Under the pieces are notes generated by a model, which worked only from the letters and a program-made list of their open reading frames with translations, ran no database searches and was not told where the DNA came from. From NCBI RefSeq assembly GCF_001612805.1, contig NZ_BDBD01000011.1, positions 434,001 through 498,000 of the forward strand: a DNA stretch of 64,000 nucleotides. The letters are read 5' to 3'. The stretch's first letter is position 1, and every line of letters begins with the position of its first letter. The position numbers and the translations under genes are program-made. The stretch comes from Nocardia coubleae NBRC 108252 (GTDB taxonomy: Bacteria > Actinomycetota > Actinomycetes > Mycobacteriales > Mycobacteriaceae). Shown one piece after another: positions 25,906 through 33,811 of the stretch.

Positions 25906-26381
25906 ACCAAATGTACTCTGTTCCTGCATCATTCGTTGAAACGCCCCGCGCGCGATGTGAGTTCTATCGGCGCGTGTGCTCGCTGCCGACCGTGGTCGAC
26001 CCCGAGACGGGCCGGATAACGATGCGAGCAGGAATGGTCGGCGCAGTGATGATGCCTGCCGATCTGGCACGACGAGTGAAAACCGCACTCGATATCCGCG
26101 GGGTCACACCGTTGCCGATCATCGGCCACCCGCGGGCGGGAATGTGGACGTTCCTCGTGCGATCGGATATCCGACCTTCCGGCGACCCCGCCGAGGTCGC
26201 CCAGCTCTGGGCCGCGCGCGTGGTCGTGATCCGGGAAGGTGACATTGCCTTGCCGTCCCCGGTGCCGGACGCGCTGGTGGTCCGCACATGGGTCTCACCG
26301 GCTATCAGCGCCTTCCGGCCGTCCGGAGCGGTCGTCATCGAATGCGCTCGTTCGTGTCTACCCGGGCGGCACCCCCGATGA
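25902..26381 (+). CDS. Conserved hypothetical protein of actinomycete accessory operons
   Basis: 159 residues. It begins MNQMYSVPASFVETPRARCEFYRRV and contains LPTVVDPETGRITMRAGMVGAVMMPADLARRVK and PIIGHPRAGMWTFLVRSD, ending with PSPVPDALVVRTWVSPAISAFRPSG. I recall closely similar Nocardia proteins, some carried in databases under a misleading RNA-polymerase name; the fold may be related to primase-polymerase-like accessory proteins, but no catalytic motif is visible. Both ends are translationally coupled (ATGA). The second Met at 25911 is an alternative start. Confidence 0.7.
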   Translation: MNQMYSVPASFVETPRARCEFYRRVCSLPTVVDPETGRITMRAGMVGAVMMPADLARRVKTALDIRGVTPLPIIGHPRAGMWTFLVRSDIRPSGDPAEVAQLWAARVVVIREGDIALPSPVPDALVVRTWVSPAISAFRPSGAVVIECARSCLPGRHPR

Positions 26382-26596
26382 ACACCGGCGGCAGGTCGCC
26401 ACACCCTCATGAGCCCGATATCCGGCTTGCGGTCCAGTTCGCCAGTGTACGAATAGATTTCGTGGCCTGTCTGACGGCTGCCTTCGTGTTCGTTCAAGAC
26501 ATCGCCGTCCGCCGGCCTTGCACCGTCGCTGTCGTCTCCGGCCGCTGCACCGGGCTTCCGCGGCTTCCGAACGAACGCTTGTATCTACTGCCCTGA
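26378..26596 (+). CDS. Small hypothetical protein, translationally coupled
   Basis: 72 residues starting at an ATG overlapping the preceding stop. It contains a short hydrophobic stretch (FVACLTAAFVFVQDIAV) and a Cys-containing tail, with no known domain. Only the position in the overlapping gene chain supports it; it may be untranslated. Confidence 0.35.
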   Translation: MNTGGRSPHPHEPDIRLAVQFASVRIDFVACLTAAFVFVQDIAVRRPCTVAVVSGRCTGLPRLPNERLYLLP

Positions 26597-26762
26597 CCTG
26601 CACGACCGCACCGAAACACCGACCAATCGAATGGCCTTCGCGCCGCCCCGGTGAGACCACACGACACTCACCCGGCTGGCAGCACGAAGGCGGCCCCGAA
26701 ATCGAATCCCGCGATCTCCGGGTCCCAAAACTTGCCCGCCGCGCAGAAGGAAGCGACAACAA

Positions 26763-27584
26763 GTGAACACAACAGACCGCCCACGGCGCGTCATGTTGGA
26801 CCAGTCCCGCCCCAACAGCGCTCGCGTTCACTCCGCCTTGCTCGGCGGCAAGGACTATTACCCCGTCGATGACGTGGTCGCCGAAAAGCTTGCGGGCAAC
26901 AAGATCACGCCCGCGATCACCGAATCCCGCCGATTCGCCCGCCGCGCCGTCACCCATCTCCTGAACCACCACCGGGTCACCCAGTTCGCCGAACTCGGGT
27001 GCGGGTTCCCACACACCCCGAATATCCACGACATCGCAGAAGATCACACCAGCAGCGCGCGCACGCTCTACATCGACAACGACCAGCTCGCGGCCAACCA
27101 CGCCCGCGCCCTGATGGCAGGGCACCACGCCCGCACCGCCGAAATCGACCTCACCGACACCACCGCCGTAGTCGAGGCCATTGCCACAAGCTTCGATATG
27201 TCGGCACCGATAGCGTTGATACTGTCCGGCACTGCCGAACTCATCGATGACGCACCGTCGATGATCGCGGCGTTGACCCACGCACTACCGGCCCGGACAT
27301 GGCTGGTGCTCACCCACATCACCGCCGACGTTTTCGGCCACGACATCACATCGGCCGCGCAGGCCCTGCGCGCAGTCGGGATCGCTTACCACCCACGCAT
27401 GCATGATGACATCGCGTCGATGCTCACCGGCTACCACCTACACACCCCCGGGTTGGTCGCCCCGCACCGATGGCGGCCCGAATCAATCGGATCGGACCGC
27501 TACAGTCGCGCCACCGAACCAATGCACCCCGCAGCGTGGGACCTCAGCGCTTACGCCGCCATCGGACAGCAGTGTCGGGCATGA
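26763..27584 (+). CDS. SAM-dependent methyltransferase (Methyltransf_19 type)
   Basis: 273 residues from a GTG with GAAGGAAG upstream. It follows the PF04672 pattern: N-terminal SRPNSARVHSALLGGKDYYPVDD, the SAM-binding stretch VTQFAELGCGFPHTPNIHDIA, then TLYIDNDQLAANHARALM and APIALILSGTAELIDDA. These proteins are very frequent in Streptomyces and Nocardia beside regulators and small genes, with unknown substrates. Here it closes the 25.4-27.6 kb gene chain. A second member of the family, clearly different, lies at 41058. Confidence 0.88.
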   Translation: MNTTDRPRRVMLDQSRPNSARVHSALLGGKDYYPVDDVVAEKLAGNKITPAITESRRFARRAVTHLLNHHRVTQFAELGCGFPHTPNIHDIAEDHTSSARTLYIDNDQLAANHARALMAGHHARTAEIDLTDTTAVVEAIATSFDMSAPIALILSGTAELIDDAPSMIAALTHALPARTWLVLTHITADVFGHDITSAAQALRAVGIAYHPRMHDDIASMLTGYHLHTPGLVAPHRWRPESIGSDRYSRATEPMHPAAWDLSAYAAIGQQCRA

Positions 27585-27712
27585 GCCGATCCCGACCCTC
27601 GTTAACGCACGGGTCGCGGCAATAGCGGATGGGTTCGACGTGCTGCGTGCCGCCATGCAGCGCCGCCTAACCTACGACGAATACGGTCTGCGCTCGGCGC
27701 CTCCGTGCGCCG

Positions 27713-28051
27713 TCACCGATCGTCCGAGGACTGCGCTGCGTGTATCGCGGCTGCGACGGATAATGCATGGAGATCGACCACCACGTCTTCACCGTCTCGG
27801 CGGCCACGTTCAAAGACTGCCAACCCGATCAGGGCCAGCTCCGCAGCGCGGTCACGTAAAGCGTATTGGTCTGCGGTTTCCTCCCCGATCTCGCCGGTTT
27901 CGTCTCGATTCCAGGCGGCCACGGCTGCCTCGGCCAACTCGAGGGGCAAACGAACGGAGACCGGCTGAACCCGAGGGGCGATCCATTCACCAATAGCGAC
28001 AAGCGCTTTCGAATCGTCGAGGTACCTGGTGTTCGGCTCTTGCTCGGTCAT
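27713..28051 (-). CDS. Hypothetical soluble protein
   Basis: 112 residues from the ATG at 28051. The sequence IGEWIAPRVQPVSVRLPLELAEAAVAAWNRDETGEIGEETADQYALRDRAAELALIGLAVFERGR (in parts) forms three helices with a central basic strand and resembles short actinobacterial proteins that follow toxin or regulator genes. No known motif. A longer reading in the same frame, to 28843, runs through non-coding sequence and the antisense of the DUF4189 gene and is rejected. Confidence 0.6.
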   Translation of the reverse strand: MTEQEPNTRYLDDSKALVAIGEWIAPRVQPVSVRLPLELAEAAVAAWNRDETGEIGEETADQYALRDRAAELALIGLAVFERGRRDGEDVVVDLHALSVAAAIHAAQSSDDR

Positions 28052-28414
28052 GAATGGGAGCGTATGCAGCTGATACACAGCGTGTCCAACGTTATCCTTT
28101 ATCCGCCACCACCTCGGGCTCTCGGCCGACCCGGAGACCGGCAAGGGCCGAGTCTGCCGCAGCCACGGCTCTGACCCGGGCCATTCGTCGTCATCGTTGA
28201 CCGCGTCCGTCTTTGCGCGAGGCGATGGCCGCCGTCGAGGGCACTCCCGCAGCCGAGGGCGACCAGATCGGCTTCGGCAGACCATCACGAACACCACAGT
28301 GCGTGATGGTCTTTGCGGTGACCCCAAGACTTGGGTCGACCTCGAGTCCATGCGCTGCGGTATCTTCCAAGCGATCGCCGCACCCCCGGTCGGCGCGCAG
28401 AGGAAGCACGCCAC
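28052..28414. other. Intergenic stretch with an inverted repeat
   Basis: No convincing gene. A 10-base inverted repeat (AGACCATCAC at 28279-28288, complement at 28303-28312) with a 14-base loop and TTT after the second arm could act as a terminator or operator ahead of the DUF4189 gene. Confidence 0.4.
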
Positions 28415-28825
28415 ATGTTCAACAAATCTTTTGCGGTCGCCGCGCTCTCGGTTAGCGCTGCTGCCGTTCTTGCGGCACCGCCCGCCGCCGCCGACCCGGT
28501 CAATTGGGGCGCCATTTCCCTCAGCGTGTGGGGCAACGTCTACGCGTTTTCGATCAACCATCCCACGGAAGCCGACGCCATTCGAGCCGCCGACCAAGCG
28601 TGCAAGGGTCAAGGCATCATCGACTGCCGGATGATGGTGACGTTCGCGGACGGCTGCGGCGCAGTCGTGACGAGTCCGCTCGCGATCGTCGCAGGGTTCC
28701 CGATCGTGGGCTTCGGTAAGGGGGCGACCCCGGAAGAGGCATACGCAGACGCCACCCGCAACCTCCCCACCGGCACCGGAAGCGTCGGCTCGTTCGATCG
28801 CGAACATGCCTGCACCCACCCTTGA
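28415..28825 (+). CDS. Secreted DUF4189 protein
   Basis: 136 residues. A Sec signal peptide (residues 1-27, ending AAAAD) precedes the DUF4189 domain: NWGAISLSVWGNVYAFSINHPTEADAIRAADQAC and CGAVVTSPLAIVAGF, with Cys pairs likely disulfide-linked. These small exported proteins are widespread in Nocardia and Mycobacterium and have no established function. The ATG at 28415 has GAGGAAG nine bases upstream and gives the normal signal sequence. The last 20 bases overlap the next gene. Confidence 0.85.
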   Translation: MFNKSFAVAALSVSAAAVLAAPPAAADPVNWGAISLSVWGNVYAFSINHPTEADAIRAADQACKGQGIIDCRMMVTFADGCGAVVTSPLAIVAGFPIVGFGKGATPEEAYADATRNLPTGTGSVGSFDREHACTHP

Positions 28826-29360
28826 TCCAGTTCCAGCACGCACATATCGATACTCTGTTCATTGGAAAGAAGACTGGCCAGAGCTGCGACCACACCGATC
28901 CGGCCGACCGATCCCTGCTATCAGCGCGGCCGACGCTGCGCTTCTGCTCGAGGAAACGATGTCGGTCCCCGATCACGCCGTCAGCATCGAGCTCGGCCCA
29001 GTCTTTGCGTTGGATGGCGAGCTCTTCATTCGCCGTACGCCGCTCCGGGATCGCATACTCCGCGTCGTAGTAGACCCGGTTCTCAATACTGGAGTGATAA
29101 AATCGGTTTCGCGTTGGCCAGAGCACTTGCGGAGCGCTGTCCGTCGAATATCCCCACCGCAAGGACCGTCCGCCCAGGACGGCGTGCTGGACACACTGAT
29201 TGACGATTACGCCCGCACCGTCGAGAGCTTGCTCGGCACCATCCGATTCGCGGCCCAAGTGGAGATCCGACCGGACGGCTATTACGCCAATATCTGGGAT
29301 GATTTCGTATTGGTCTCCCGTACGCACGTGGCTCGTCTGTCCTTGAGCGCCGCCGATTGA
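28806..29360 (+). CDS. Hypothetical protein
   Basis: 184 residues in one open frame beginning inside the end of the DUF4189 gene. The segment SVPDHAVSIELGPVFALDGELFIRRTPLRDRILRVVVDPVLNTGVIKSVSRWPEHL shows strand-rich composition with typical codon use. No family recognised. A later Met (MSVPDH, at 28959) is an alternative start that would avoid the overlap. The ending is close to a short repeated sequence at 29477. Confidence 0.5.
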   Translation: MPAPTLDPVPARTYRYSVHWKEDWPELRPHRSGRPIPAISAADAALLLEETMSVPDHAVSIELGPVFALDGELFIRRTPLRDRILRVVVDPVLNTGVIKSVSRWPEHLRSAVRRISPPQGPSAQDGVLDTLIDDYARTVESLLGTIRFAAQVEIRPDGYYANIWDDFVLVSRTHVARLSLSAAD

Positions 29361-29476
29361 CGACTGTCGACTGGGTCTGTGTCGATTGCACGGGCAACCG
29401 ACACCATGCACGGAATCGGCAGTCGAGTGGATTCGTCAGCTGTGCTGCGGCCCTCGGGATCGCGCGGGGCGCGCGG

Positions 29477-29514
29477 CAGATGCAGACGTTCGAGACCGCC
29501 CGCCCTGCGGGCAT
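29477..29514 (+). repeat. Dispersed 38-base repeat, copy 1
   Basis: CAGATGCAGACGTTCGAGAC and following bases recur with few changes at 38679-38715 on the same strand. Both copies sit after small genes and end in a GC-rich CCGCCCGCC block with partial dyad symmetry. Could be a shared terminator or a remnant of a duplicated segment. Confidence 0.5.
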
Positions 29515-29566
29515 TACCGTGCACTGAGCACAGGACGCGTGGTCAGTAGAGCTCGACTTCCCAGGC

Positions 29567-29850
29567 CTAAAGGTCTACTTCTCCCGGCGGGAGTTCGCCT
29601 TTGCAGTACTTATAGAGCCACAGTGCAGCACGGCGTTCGGCGTACTTCTCGTTGAGGGGCTCACCTTCGTCGTCGAACTCGAGAACGTTGGCGAAGATGG
29701 CGAAGCAGAGCTCCATTTGCGAAGGTGAGTTCTTCAATTCGTCCCAGTAATTGATCCCGTCCAGCATCGGATGACCGACCGATCCACGGGACACCATCCG
29801 GCGAAACGGCGAAGAGCTCCCGATGCGCCGTTACTCAGTGGATCCGACAT
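29567..29850 (-). pseudogene. Frameshifted DUF7677-like immunity-type gene
   Basis: Two overlapping frames make one protein. The first (from the ATG at 29850) reads MSDPLSNGASGALRRFAGW; the second (stop 29567) continues VSRGSVGHPMLDGINYWDELKNSP ... MELCFAIFANVLEFDDEGEPLNEKYAERRAALWLYKYCKG. Joining them needs one extra G in GGATGGTGTCC near 29793. The joined product resembles small proteins I know as DUF7677, often next to toxin genes. Either a real inactivating deletion, a sequence error, or a shortened functional gene starting at 29797. Confidence 0.55.
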
Positions 29851-29905
29851 GCGGTTGGACTGCAGAAGATGCAGTCCGCGCGCATCGTCGAGCAACGGCC
29901 CGCGT

Positions 29906-29977
29906 GGTAGTGTCTTGCATAACACCGTCCACATCATTCTCGGCGATGGACGTGTCGTAACTTATCCGAAAGGTTAG
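29906..29977 (+). pseudogene. Possible remnant of a toxin C-terminus
   Basis: The last 22-24 codons of a short open frame read SVLHNTVHIILGDGRVVTYPKG and then stop two bases before the GTG of the next gene. The 'GDGRVVTYP' ending is like the C-termini of secreted polymorphic toxins, which directly precede their immunity genes. Upstream the frame is only antisense to the DUF7677-like gene, so nothing more of the toxin is left. Confidence 0.25.
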
Positions 29978-29979
29978 CG

Positions 29980-30435
29980 GTGTCCGTTTTTGAGCCACTG
30001 TTCATCGAGGCCGATGGGTCGCTCCTTGAGGTTAGTCATGAAATAGGGAAATACCTGGGTATGACCGTACGAATTGATGCTGATCGAGTATTTCTTGCGA
30101 GACCGGCTCGTCGTGGCGAAGGATTTATTAGCGGAAGGGTGTATGTAAACGATTTTCCGAGTCCCGATGACGGTCCGGAGGAGGTCGCTGCGTACGACAA
30201 GTACAAAATCTTATTCGACATGTGGGCGCACGACAGATCCATACAGGAGGTCGAAGCGCTCGATGTGTTTATCGAGCTATCGGCATCTGCGCCCGCGTAT
30301 GCCCTCTTGCTGACGCACGACTTGCAAACGCTCGTCACGTCTTATCTTCCATCACGAGGTATTCACAATTTCCCTATAGGGACTACACCGGACTACGAGG
30401 ATATCGAGGTGTGGCAGGATTGGGTGCTTAGGTAG
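29980..30435 (+). CDS. Hypothetical protein, possible immunity protein
   Basis: 151 residues from a GTG at 29980. The base composition is visibly lower in GC than the flanks, with many A/T third positions, which suggests transfer. The protein is acidic (YDKYKILFDMWAHDRSIQEVEALDVFIELSASAPAYALLL) with a Trp-rich end (YEDIEVWQDWVLR), a style common among immunity proteins. Position two bases after a toxin-like tail supports that reading, but no family is recognised. Confidence 0.6.
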   Translation: MSVFEPLFIEADGSLLEVSHEIGKYLGMTVRIDADRVFLARPARRGEGFISGRVYVNDFPSPDDGPEEVAAYDKYKILFDMWAHDRSIQEVEALDVFIELSASAPAYALLLTHDLQTLVTSYLPSRGIHNFPIGTTPDYEDIEVWQDWVLR

Positions 30436-30625
30436 ATCTTCTGCACCTATAATCGATGATGGCCGGAATTCACGTTTATACGCAGAATTGTTTCCGTTGA
30501 ACCCTGCCGCGCATGTCTGTTCATCATCGAGGGGGATGCCACCTGAAGCCGTCACATCGCTATCCATTTGAATAGACTGTGACCACTATTTGATCGCTTC
30601 ATAACCCTATGCCGCTAGAGCGCCC

Positions 30626-31144
30626 CTACCCGACAGTGAGTGCCGGATAGTAAAGCCGCATATTTTGGATGACGTCTTCCGTTGCATAGGGGAGAATGCT
30701 TGATTCGGAGATTGTTACCGGACTCCAGCCATCAGTGCTCGCAAGGCGCGTATATAGACTATGGCGACGCTCCGGTGATCGCGTTACCGCGATGGTCGGA
30801 TCTTTCAGGATGATTTCCAACTCCTTATACAGTCGAAGGTCGCGAAGTATAGGTTGATTCACCTTGATTCGGCGAACTCGAACCATGGATATTTCGTTCC
30901 AATATATACGCCCGTAAAGGCGATGGACAATGCCGTCATGGTCGACGATGAGCTCTGGACAGGCGTGGCGGATATTTTGAATCCCGTAGAGGGTGGCTGC
31001 CGTGCCGGTAATCAAGACTGCATAAAGTGCAGCATGTACGTTTTCCTCGAGCGTGATCGTTAGAATGGAAATGATGATCGCGACAATCCCCGCCGTGCAC
31101 AGGAGAATGCTGATCGGATTCGCTGACGGGCCATAAACTTGCAC
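30626..31144 (-). CDS. Membrane protein, STM3941-like
   Basis: 172 residues from a GTG at 31144. Two hydrophobic helices (about 10-30 and 38-55) are followed by a soluble domain with PELIVDHDGIVHRLYGRIYWNEISMVRVRRIK, which resembles the PH-like part of STM3941-family proteins. GC content is lower than in neighbours. The upstream extension of this frame to 31717 is antisense to the next gene and is not part of it. Function unknown. Confidence 0.6.
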   Translation of the reverse strand: MQVYGPSANPISILLCTAGIVAIIISILTITLEENVHAALYAVLITGTAATLYGIQNIRHACPELIVDHDGIVHRLYGRIYWNEISMVRVRRIKVNQPILRDLRLYKELEIILKDPTIAVTRSPERRHSLYTRLASTDGWSPVTISESSILPYATEDVIQNMRLYYPALTVG

Positions 31145-31415
31145 CTCATCCGGGCCTGCGGGCTGCACAGCGTGCAGGATACACCACCGAAAGTTGCCGA
31201 CCCGTTGGAGACCAAGTGTCGGACAACACTTTTCGCACGGATCATGGCCAGCGTACGATGACGGCGCCGACAATGAGCTTCGCGTACATGTTTTGACGTG
31301 GCTGGGAACAGTGCCCCGGTTTTCTCCGGGCGATGTCGCTGCACAGCGATCGCACGCTTTCCGTGGACGTCGGGACGGGCTGTGCGTAGAAGTGACGGAA
31401 GTGGGAGGAATCGCG

Positions 31416-31745
31416 ATGAGGGATTTGGCACCGACGTCACTGTGGCGTCTTCCTGACTCCGAACTCGACAACGTTTCCCTGTTCTGGCAATGGGCGACTC
31501 TCAGCGGCGCAGTGCTGTTCTTCGTCGAGTTCCTGTGGTTTCTGACTGTATGGAACATGCTCGGCTTTGACCGGGTAGTAGCGGCGGTGGCGGTCACGGC
31601 GGGATCCGCACTGGCGCCGCCCGTTGTGCTGACGGTCGGGCGGCACAGGCACCGAGTACACGCCATGCTGGTTGGTGGAACCGCTATGAGTCTGCTGTGG
31701 CTGCTCGTGCTGCTCATCGTCGTCGGCTTGGTAGGCCACCTATGA
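31416..31745 (+). CDS. Small integral membrane protein A
   Basis: 109 residues; ATG at 31416 preceded by GGGAGGA. Three membrane helices (about 25-47, 52-70, 82-106), with the soluble N-terminus MRDLAPTSLWRLPDSELDNV. It overlaps the next gene by four bases (ATGA), so the two membrane proteins are probably made together and may form a complex. No family recognised. Confidence 0.65.
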   Translation: MRDLAPTSLWRLPDSELDNVSLFWQWATLSGAVLFFVEFLWFLTVWNMLGFDRVVAAVAVTAGSALAPPVVLTVGRHRHRVHAMLVGGTAMSLLWLLVLLIVVGLVGHL

Positions 31746-32011
31746 ACAAGTTGCCGGGACCGCGGTCGGGCTGGTTCGGCCCGCCGACGCTCGCCGCCCT
31801 GTCTATCGCATTGTTCGTGTACTCGGTGCTGCTGCTGATCCCGTACCTGATAGCTCTCTGGTTGGTGCTGTGCCCGCTCCAGTTGCTGACCGGATTGGGA
31901 CTGCTCGCCTTCGGCGGGACCAAACGCCAGGTGGGCGTTGGCATACTTATCGCCACACTGATCGCGGTAGTGACCCTGGTCGCCTATGGCGCGCTCGCGC
32001 CCTCATCGTGA
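31742..32011 (+). CDS. Small integral membrane protein B
   Basis: 89 residues starting within the stop of membrane protein A. Two or three hydrophobic helices (LAALSIALFVYSVLLLIPYLIALW, LLTGLGLLAFGG, VGVGILIATLIAVVTLVAYG). Translationally coupled partner of the previous gene; function unknown. Confidence 0.65.
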   Translation: MNKLPGPRSGWFGPPTLAALSIALFVYSVLLLIPYLIALWLVLCPLQLLTGLGLLAFGGTKRQVGVGILIATLIAVVTLVAYGALAPSS

Positions 32012-32067
32012 GGAGGGTGGACAATGAAGTTGCCCCAAGAACGCATTCTCTCCACAACGGCTTCTTC

Positions 32068-32616
32068 GTGAGGTGGAAGACTTCCGCAGTGGACATGCGT
32101 AGAGTGCGGTCTCGTGCCGAGCGGTTGAGCGGGTACCGCCGTGTGCTGGAAACCCGGGACCCCGAAACCCCGCCGGAGAGGTTGCGCGAGCTTGCTGTCG
32201 ACACGGTTCGGCCGGTGCGGCTGTGGACCGCACGAAATCCGAACACCCCACCGGATGCCCTGGCTCTCTTAGTGATTGATCAGGACGGACACGTTCGGTG
32301 GAATGCGATCCTCAACCCTGGCGTGCCGACCGACGCGCTGCACCCTGCTGCGGAGCTCGAGGCCAGAATGTATGGAGATGCGTCCTTCTCGTTCGGCGAG
32401 CGGGTTGCTCACCACCCGAATGTCAGCGATGAATTGCGTGCTGAGTTGATCGAGGCCCGAACGTGCCGTCGCCCTAGAGGGTGTCCGAAGCCGTGGTTCT
32501 ACGGCAACTTCTCCGAAGCCGTGGTTCTACCGCAACTTCTTCGAAGCCGCCCGACCCTGAGCGCGGCAGCAGCGGCAATCAGTTGGGGAGCGCCTAAGGC
32601 ACGCTCATCGACATGA
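32068..32616 (+). CDS. Leucine-rich-repeat-variant (LRV)-like protein with altered C-terminus
   Basis: 182 residues from a GTG at 32068 (an ATG at 32095 is also possible). Repeats of about 24 residues match the LRV type: RDPETPPERLRELAVDTVRPVRLWTAR, NPNTPPDALALLVIDQDGHVRWNAIL, NPGVPTDALHPAAELE and HPNVSDELRAELIEA. LRV proteins are helical solenoids for protein binding. A tandem 28-base duplication at 32485-32540 shifts the frame near the end; with one unit the frame would stop soon after, giving ...NFFEAARP. The present C-terminus of about 30 residues is therefore probably new. Confidence 0.65.
   Translation: MRWKTSAVDMRRVRSRAERLSGYRRVLETRDPETPPERLRELAVDTVRPVRLWTARNPNTPPDALALLVIDQDGHVRWNAILNPGVPTDALHPAAELEARMYGDASFSFGERVAHHPNVSDELRAELIEARTCRRPRGCPKPWFYGNFSEAVVLPQLLRSRPTLSAAAAAISWGAPKARSST
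32485..32549 (+). repeat. 28-base tandem duplication (2.3 units)
   Basis: Units at 32485-32512 and 32513-32540 differ at one base (GGC versus CGC); the first nine bases start again at 32541. The period is not a multiple of three, so the reading frame changes between units. Confidence 0.85.
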
Positions 32617-32644
32617 GCGCTGATAGTCGCAACGTCCGCAGCCC

Positions 32645-32917
32645 CTACTGGACGAGCGGTCGCTGATGCCCGCATTGCAGCTCAGCACCTGATTGATCGC
32701 GGACCAGAGCGAGCGCGCCCGACCAGACTTCCAGGTCTCCTCCTGGGAACCACGAGACATCGAAATGCGCCCCGCACATGGACTCGGAGTATTCGCTCTC
32801 GTCGAACTCGACCGTGAACGCTTCCTTGGGGCGCATCCAATAGTCCTCGCCGAGAGGCTCCAGCCTCATCGTGATCATCTTGTCGTCGAATGGATTTGTC
32901 AGTCTGAGCTTGAGCAT
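32645..32917 (-). CDS. Hypothetical protein
   Basis: 90 residues from the ATG at 32917. Contains MLKLRLTNPFDDKMITMRLEPLGEDYWMRPKEAFTVEF and WFPGGDLEVWSGALALVRDQSG: a compact, strand-rich protein resembling small proteins of accessory regions. No family recognised. It ends 28 bp from the convergent LRV gene. Confidence 0.6.
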   Translation of the reverse strand: MLKLRLTNPFDDKMITMRLEPLGEDYWMRPKEAFTVEFDESEYSESMCGAHFDVSWFPGGDLEVWSGALALVRDQSGAELQCGHQRPLVQ

Positions 32918-33139
32918 GCGGGAAGCGTAGTGCAGTCCGAGTCCTCTGCTTATCGGCAGTTGAGCGCGTTCGTCCCCACGACCCTCGCTATGCACGCCCA
33001 GCGGCATGCCAGGACATCTCGACCGTGTCATCGCCTAGCGTCCCGGAACAAAACTCGCATCGCCGGTTGATCGGCGTCAAGACTCGCCGGTCACCGGGAA
33101 GGCGGTCCTTGTCGACCCTTGATTGATGTAGACGATCCC

Positions 33140-33706
33140 TCAGCGTTGCCCATGGGAATGCTTGGTACGGGCGCCCAGGAGCCGTGCCTGCTCGCCTTTC
33201 AAGAACATGAACCGGTCCCGGGTGTACTCACGAAGTTCGCGCCCAGGGAAGGGAATCAGCGATAGGTGGTCCCCATAGTTTCCCTGTGCCCAGCCCGCCG
33301 CGGTGATTTCGTATCCAGAGGTGTGCGCGCAAAGTTCGAGCAGGACACGCGGCATCTCCTTCTCGATGAGCAGGTCGGCTTTGGTCACCACCACATCGCG
33401 CATCGCCTGGATGTTCGGTATGAAGACCGCTGTTGCCCACGTACGCCATTCGGCGAGCTCGCCCTCGGTCGGCGGGATATCGTGGCGAAAGGGGTCACGA
33501 CCATCGGGCCGAACGTATTTCGCCGAAAAGGTGTCATAGACCCGGCTGTTGGCTTCCATCAGCGCGAACAAGGGCCCGTAGAAGTCGCTCAGCTGAAGAT
33601 TCACCCTCGTCAAGCGTGCCTGTCTCTGAGCCAGCCGCACGCTGTTGAGATATGTCGCTAGGTAGCCGACAAACGCCAACGCGACGGTCGTGATCAAGGC
33701 AGCCAT
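33140..33706 (-). CDS. Conserved membrane-anchored protein
   Basis: 188 residues from the ATG at 33706 (a GTG twelve codons upstream is an alternative). One N-terminal membrane helix (ALITTVALAFVGYLATYLNS) is followed by a cytosolic helical domain: RLTRVNLQLSDFYGPLFALMEANSRVYDTF, EWRTWATAVFIPNIQAMRDVVVTKADLLIEKEMP and ALCAHTSGYE-type segments. I recall this architecture from uncharacterised actinobacterial proteins; related in layout, not clearly in sequence, to the membrane paralogues at 39886 and 40464. Confidence 0.75.
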   Translation of the reverse strand: MAALITTVALAFVGYLATYLNSVRLAQRQARLTRVNLQLSDFYGPLFALMEANSRVYDTFSAKYVRPDGRDPFRHDIPPTEGELAEWRTWATAVFIPNIQAMRDVVVTKADLLIEKEMPRVLLELCAHTSGYEITAAGWAQGNYGDHLSLIPFPGRELREYTRDRFMFLKGEQARLLGARTKHSHGQR

Positions 33707-33811
33707 ACGGGTGATCGTAGGCCGGATCGCTCGATAAGACACGAACTCGGTTGGTAGTCAGCGGGTTTCGTCATCTGCCAGCCATCCGCCAGCGCGGACT
33801 CGCGTACCTCC

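Noticed and set aside
27713..28843. Extended 376-codon form of the 112-residue gene
   Set aside because: The extra N-terminal part is antisense to the DUF4189 signal-peptide gene and reads as low-complexity Arg/Gly; the ATG at 28051 gives a compact protein.
32485..32549. Possible CRISPR-like repeat
   Set aside because: Units are directly adjacent without spacers and lie within a gene; it is a simple tandem duplication. No CRISPR array or cas gene is seen in the window.
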